NCBI GenBank assembly: GCA_019155185.1
Contig: CM032808.1
Location: 16,619,879 to 16,683,878 of the forward strand
DNA from: Beaufortia kweichowensis
Lineage: Eukaryota; Chordata; Actinopteri; Cypriniformes; Gastromyzontidae
Reading direction: 5' to 3'
DNA length: 64,000 bases
Position numbers and translations under genes: made by a program. Shown here piece after piece: positions 63,689 to 64,000 of this stretch (position 1 is the stretch's first letter; each line of letters starts with the position of its first letter). The notes under the pieces are model-generated. The model was given only the letters and a program-made list of their open reading frames with translations, was not told the origin of the DNA and searched no databases.

Positions 63689-64000
63689 GCAAGAAAAAAG
63701 ATGCTTTCCAGCTAGAAAAAAACTTACATTAACAAAGATATTTGAAATGTTTTTACATCTGTGATAGTCAGCCAGAATGCACTGATCTCATTTGCATGCA
63801 AAAAAACAAAAACATCTGGAATCATTTTTATCTTCTTTGTATAGATCTGAAACTGTAAATATCTGTCTATTGATGGGTTCTGTTTTCTTTTTGTAATATT
63901 TGTATTATTTTTGCAGTTTCCTTGGTTCCCTATCCAGTGTTTAAAGATACTGTAAAGAGGGATGTTGGATATTTTTTCGGTTCTACCTCTAGCGGATTGT
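63689..64000. other. Downstream flank of tmem94
   Basis: AT-rich DNA in which I see no exon, repeat or promoter. Confidence 0.5.

Overview
The window is a stretch of vertebrate nuclear DNA, most likely from a cyprinid-type teleost. The signs are split genes with GT-AG introns, fish-type SINE, Tc1 and MITE repeats, very long (TC)n tracts, and protein sequences that follow known vertebrate orthologues exon by exon. Four genes lie head to tail on the + strand: the 3' end of galk1 (galactokinase), complete llgl2 (cell-polarity WD40 protein), complete myo15b (unconventional myosin XVB), and complete tmem94 (P-type-ATPase-like ER membrane protein). In mammals these four belong to one neighbourhood (human 17q25.1), so this is conserved synteny. 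No minus-strand protein gene was found.

Layout. 37-1181: last five coding exons of galk1. About 1540-1783: CpG-rich promoter and noncoding exon 1 of llgl2, then a 4.9 kb first intron with a giant (TC)n tract. 6674-17458: 25 coding exons of llgl2, summing to 3063 nt (1020 aa, the length of human LLGL2). 17459 to about 18395: llgl2 3' UTR. 19.6-44.6 kb: myo15b, with 64 coding exons recovered. It encodes a Lys/Glu-rich N-terminal extension of about 800 aa in one exon, a motor, two IQ motifs, MyTH4, a FERM split by a low-complexity insert, SH3, MyTH4 and FERM. 44.9-46.6 kb: a nest of transposable elements. 46.76-46.97 kb: tmem94 promoter. 48269-62867: 31 coding exons of tmem94 (about 1356 aa). 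The last 1.1 kb is tmem94 3' UTR and flank.

The genes are not an operon and do not form one pathway. Galk1 is a cytosolic sugar kinase, Llgl2 a cortical polarity factor, Myo15b a motor with cargo-binding tail domains, and Tmem94 an ER membrane protein. Their association is positional.

The least ordinary features are these. myo15b has two reading-frame breaks of the same sense, one in the N-terminal exon and one after the first MyTH4. There are two GC-AG introns. tmem94 has a likely alternative CpG-rich first exon. myo15b may have a TATA promoter in the intron between motor and tail. The giant (TC)n tract sits directly at a tmem94 splice acceptor. Several TE insertions can be read as structures (TTAA MITE, Tc1 with a nested LINE piece, inverted-repeat element). 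I saw no CRISPR array, no tRNA or rRNA gene, and no wholly new gene system. Exon boundaries were read by eye from splice signals, reading phase and remembered orthologue sequence.
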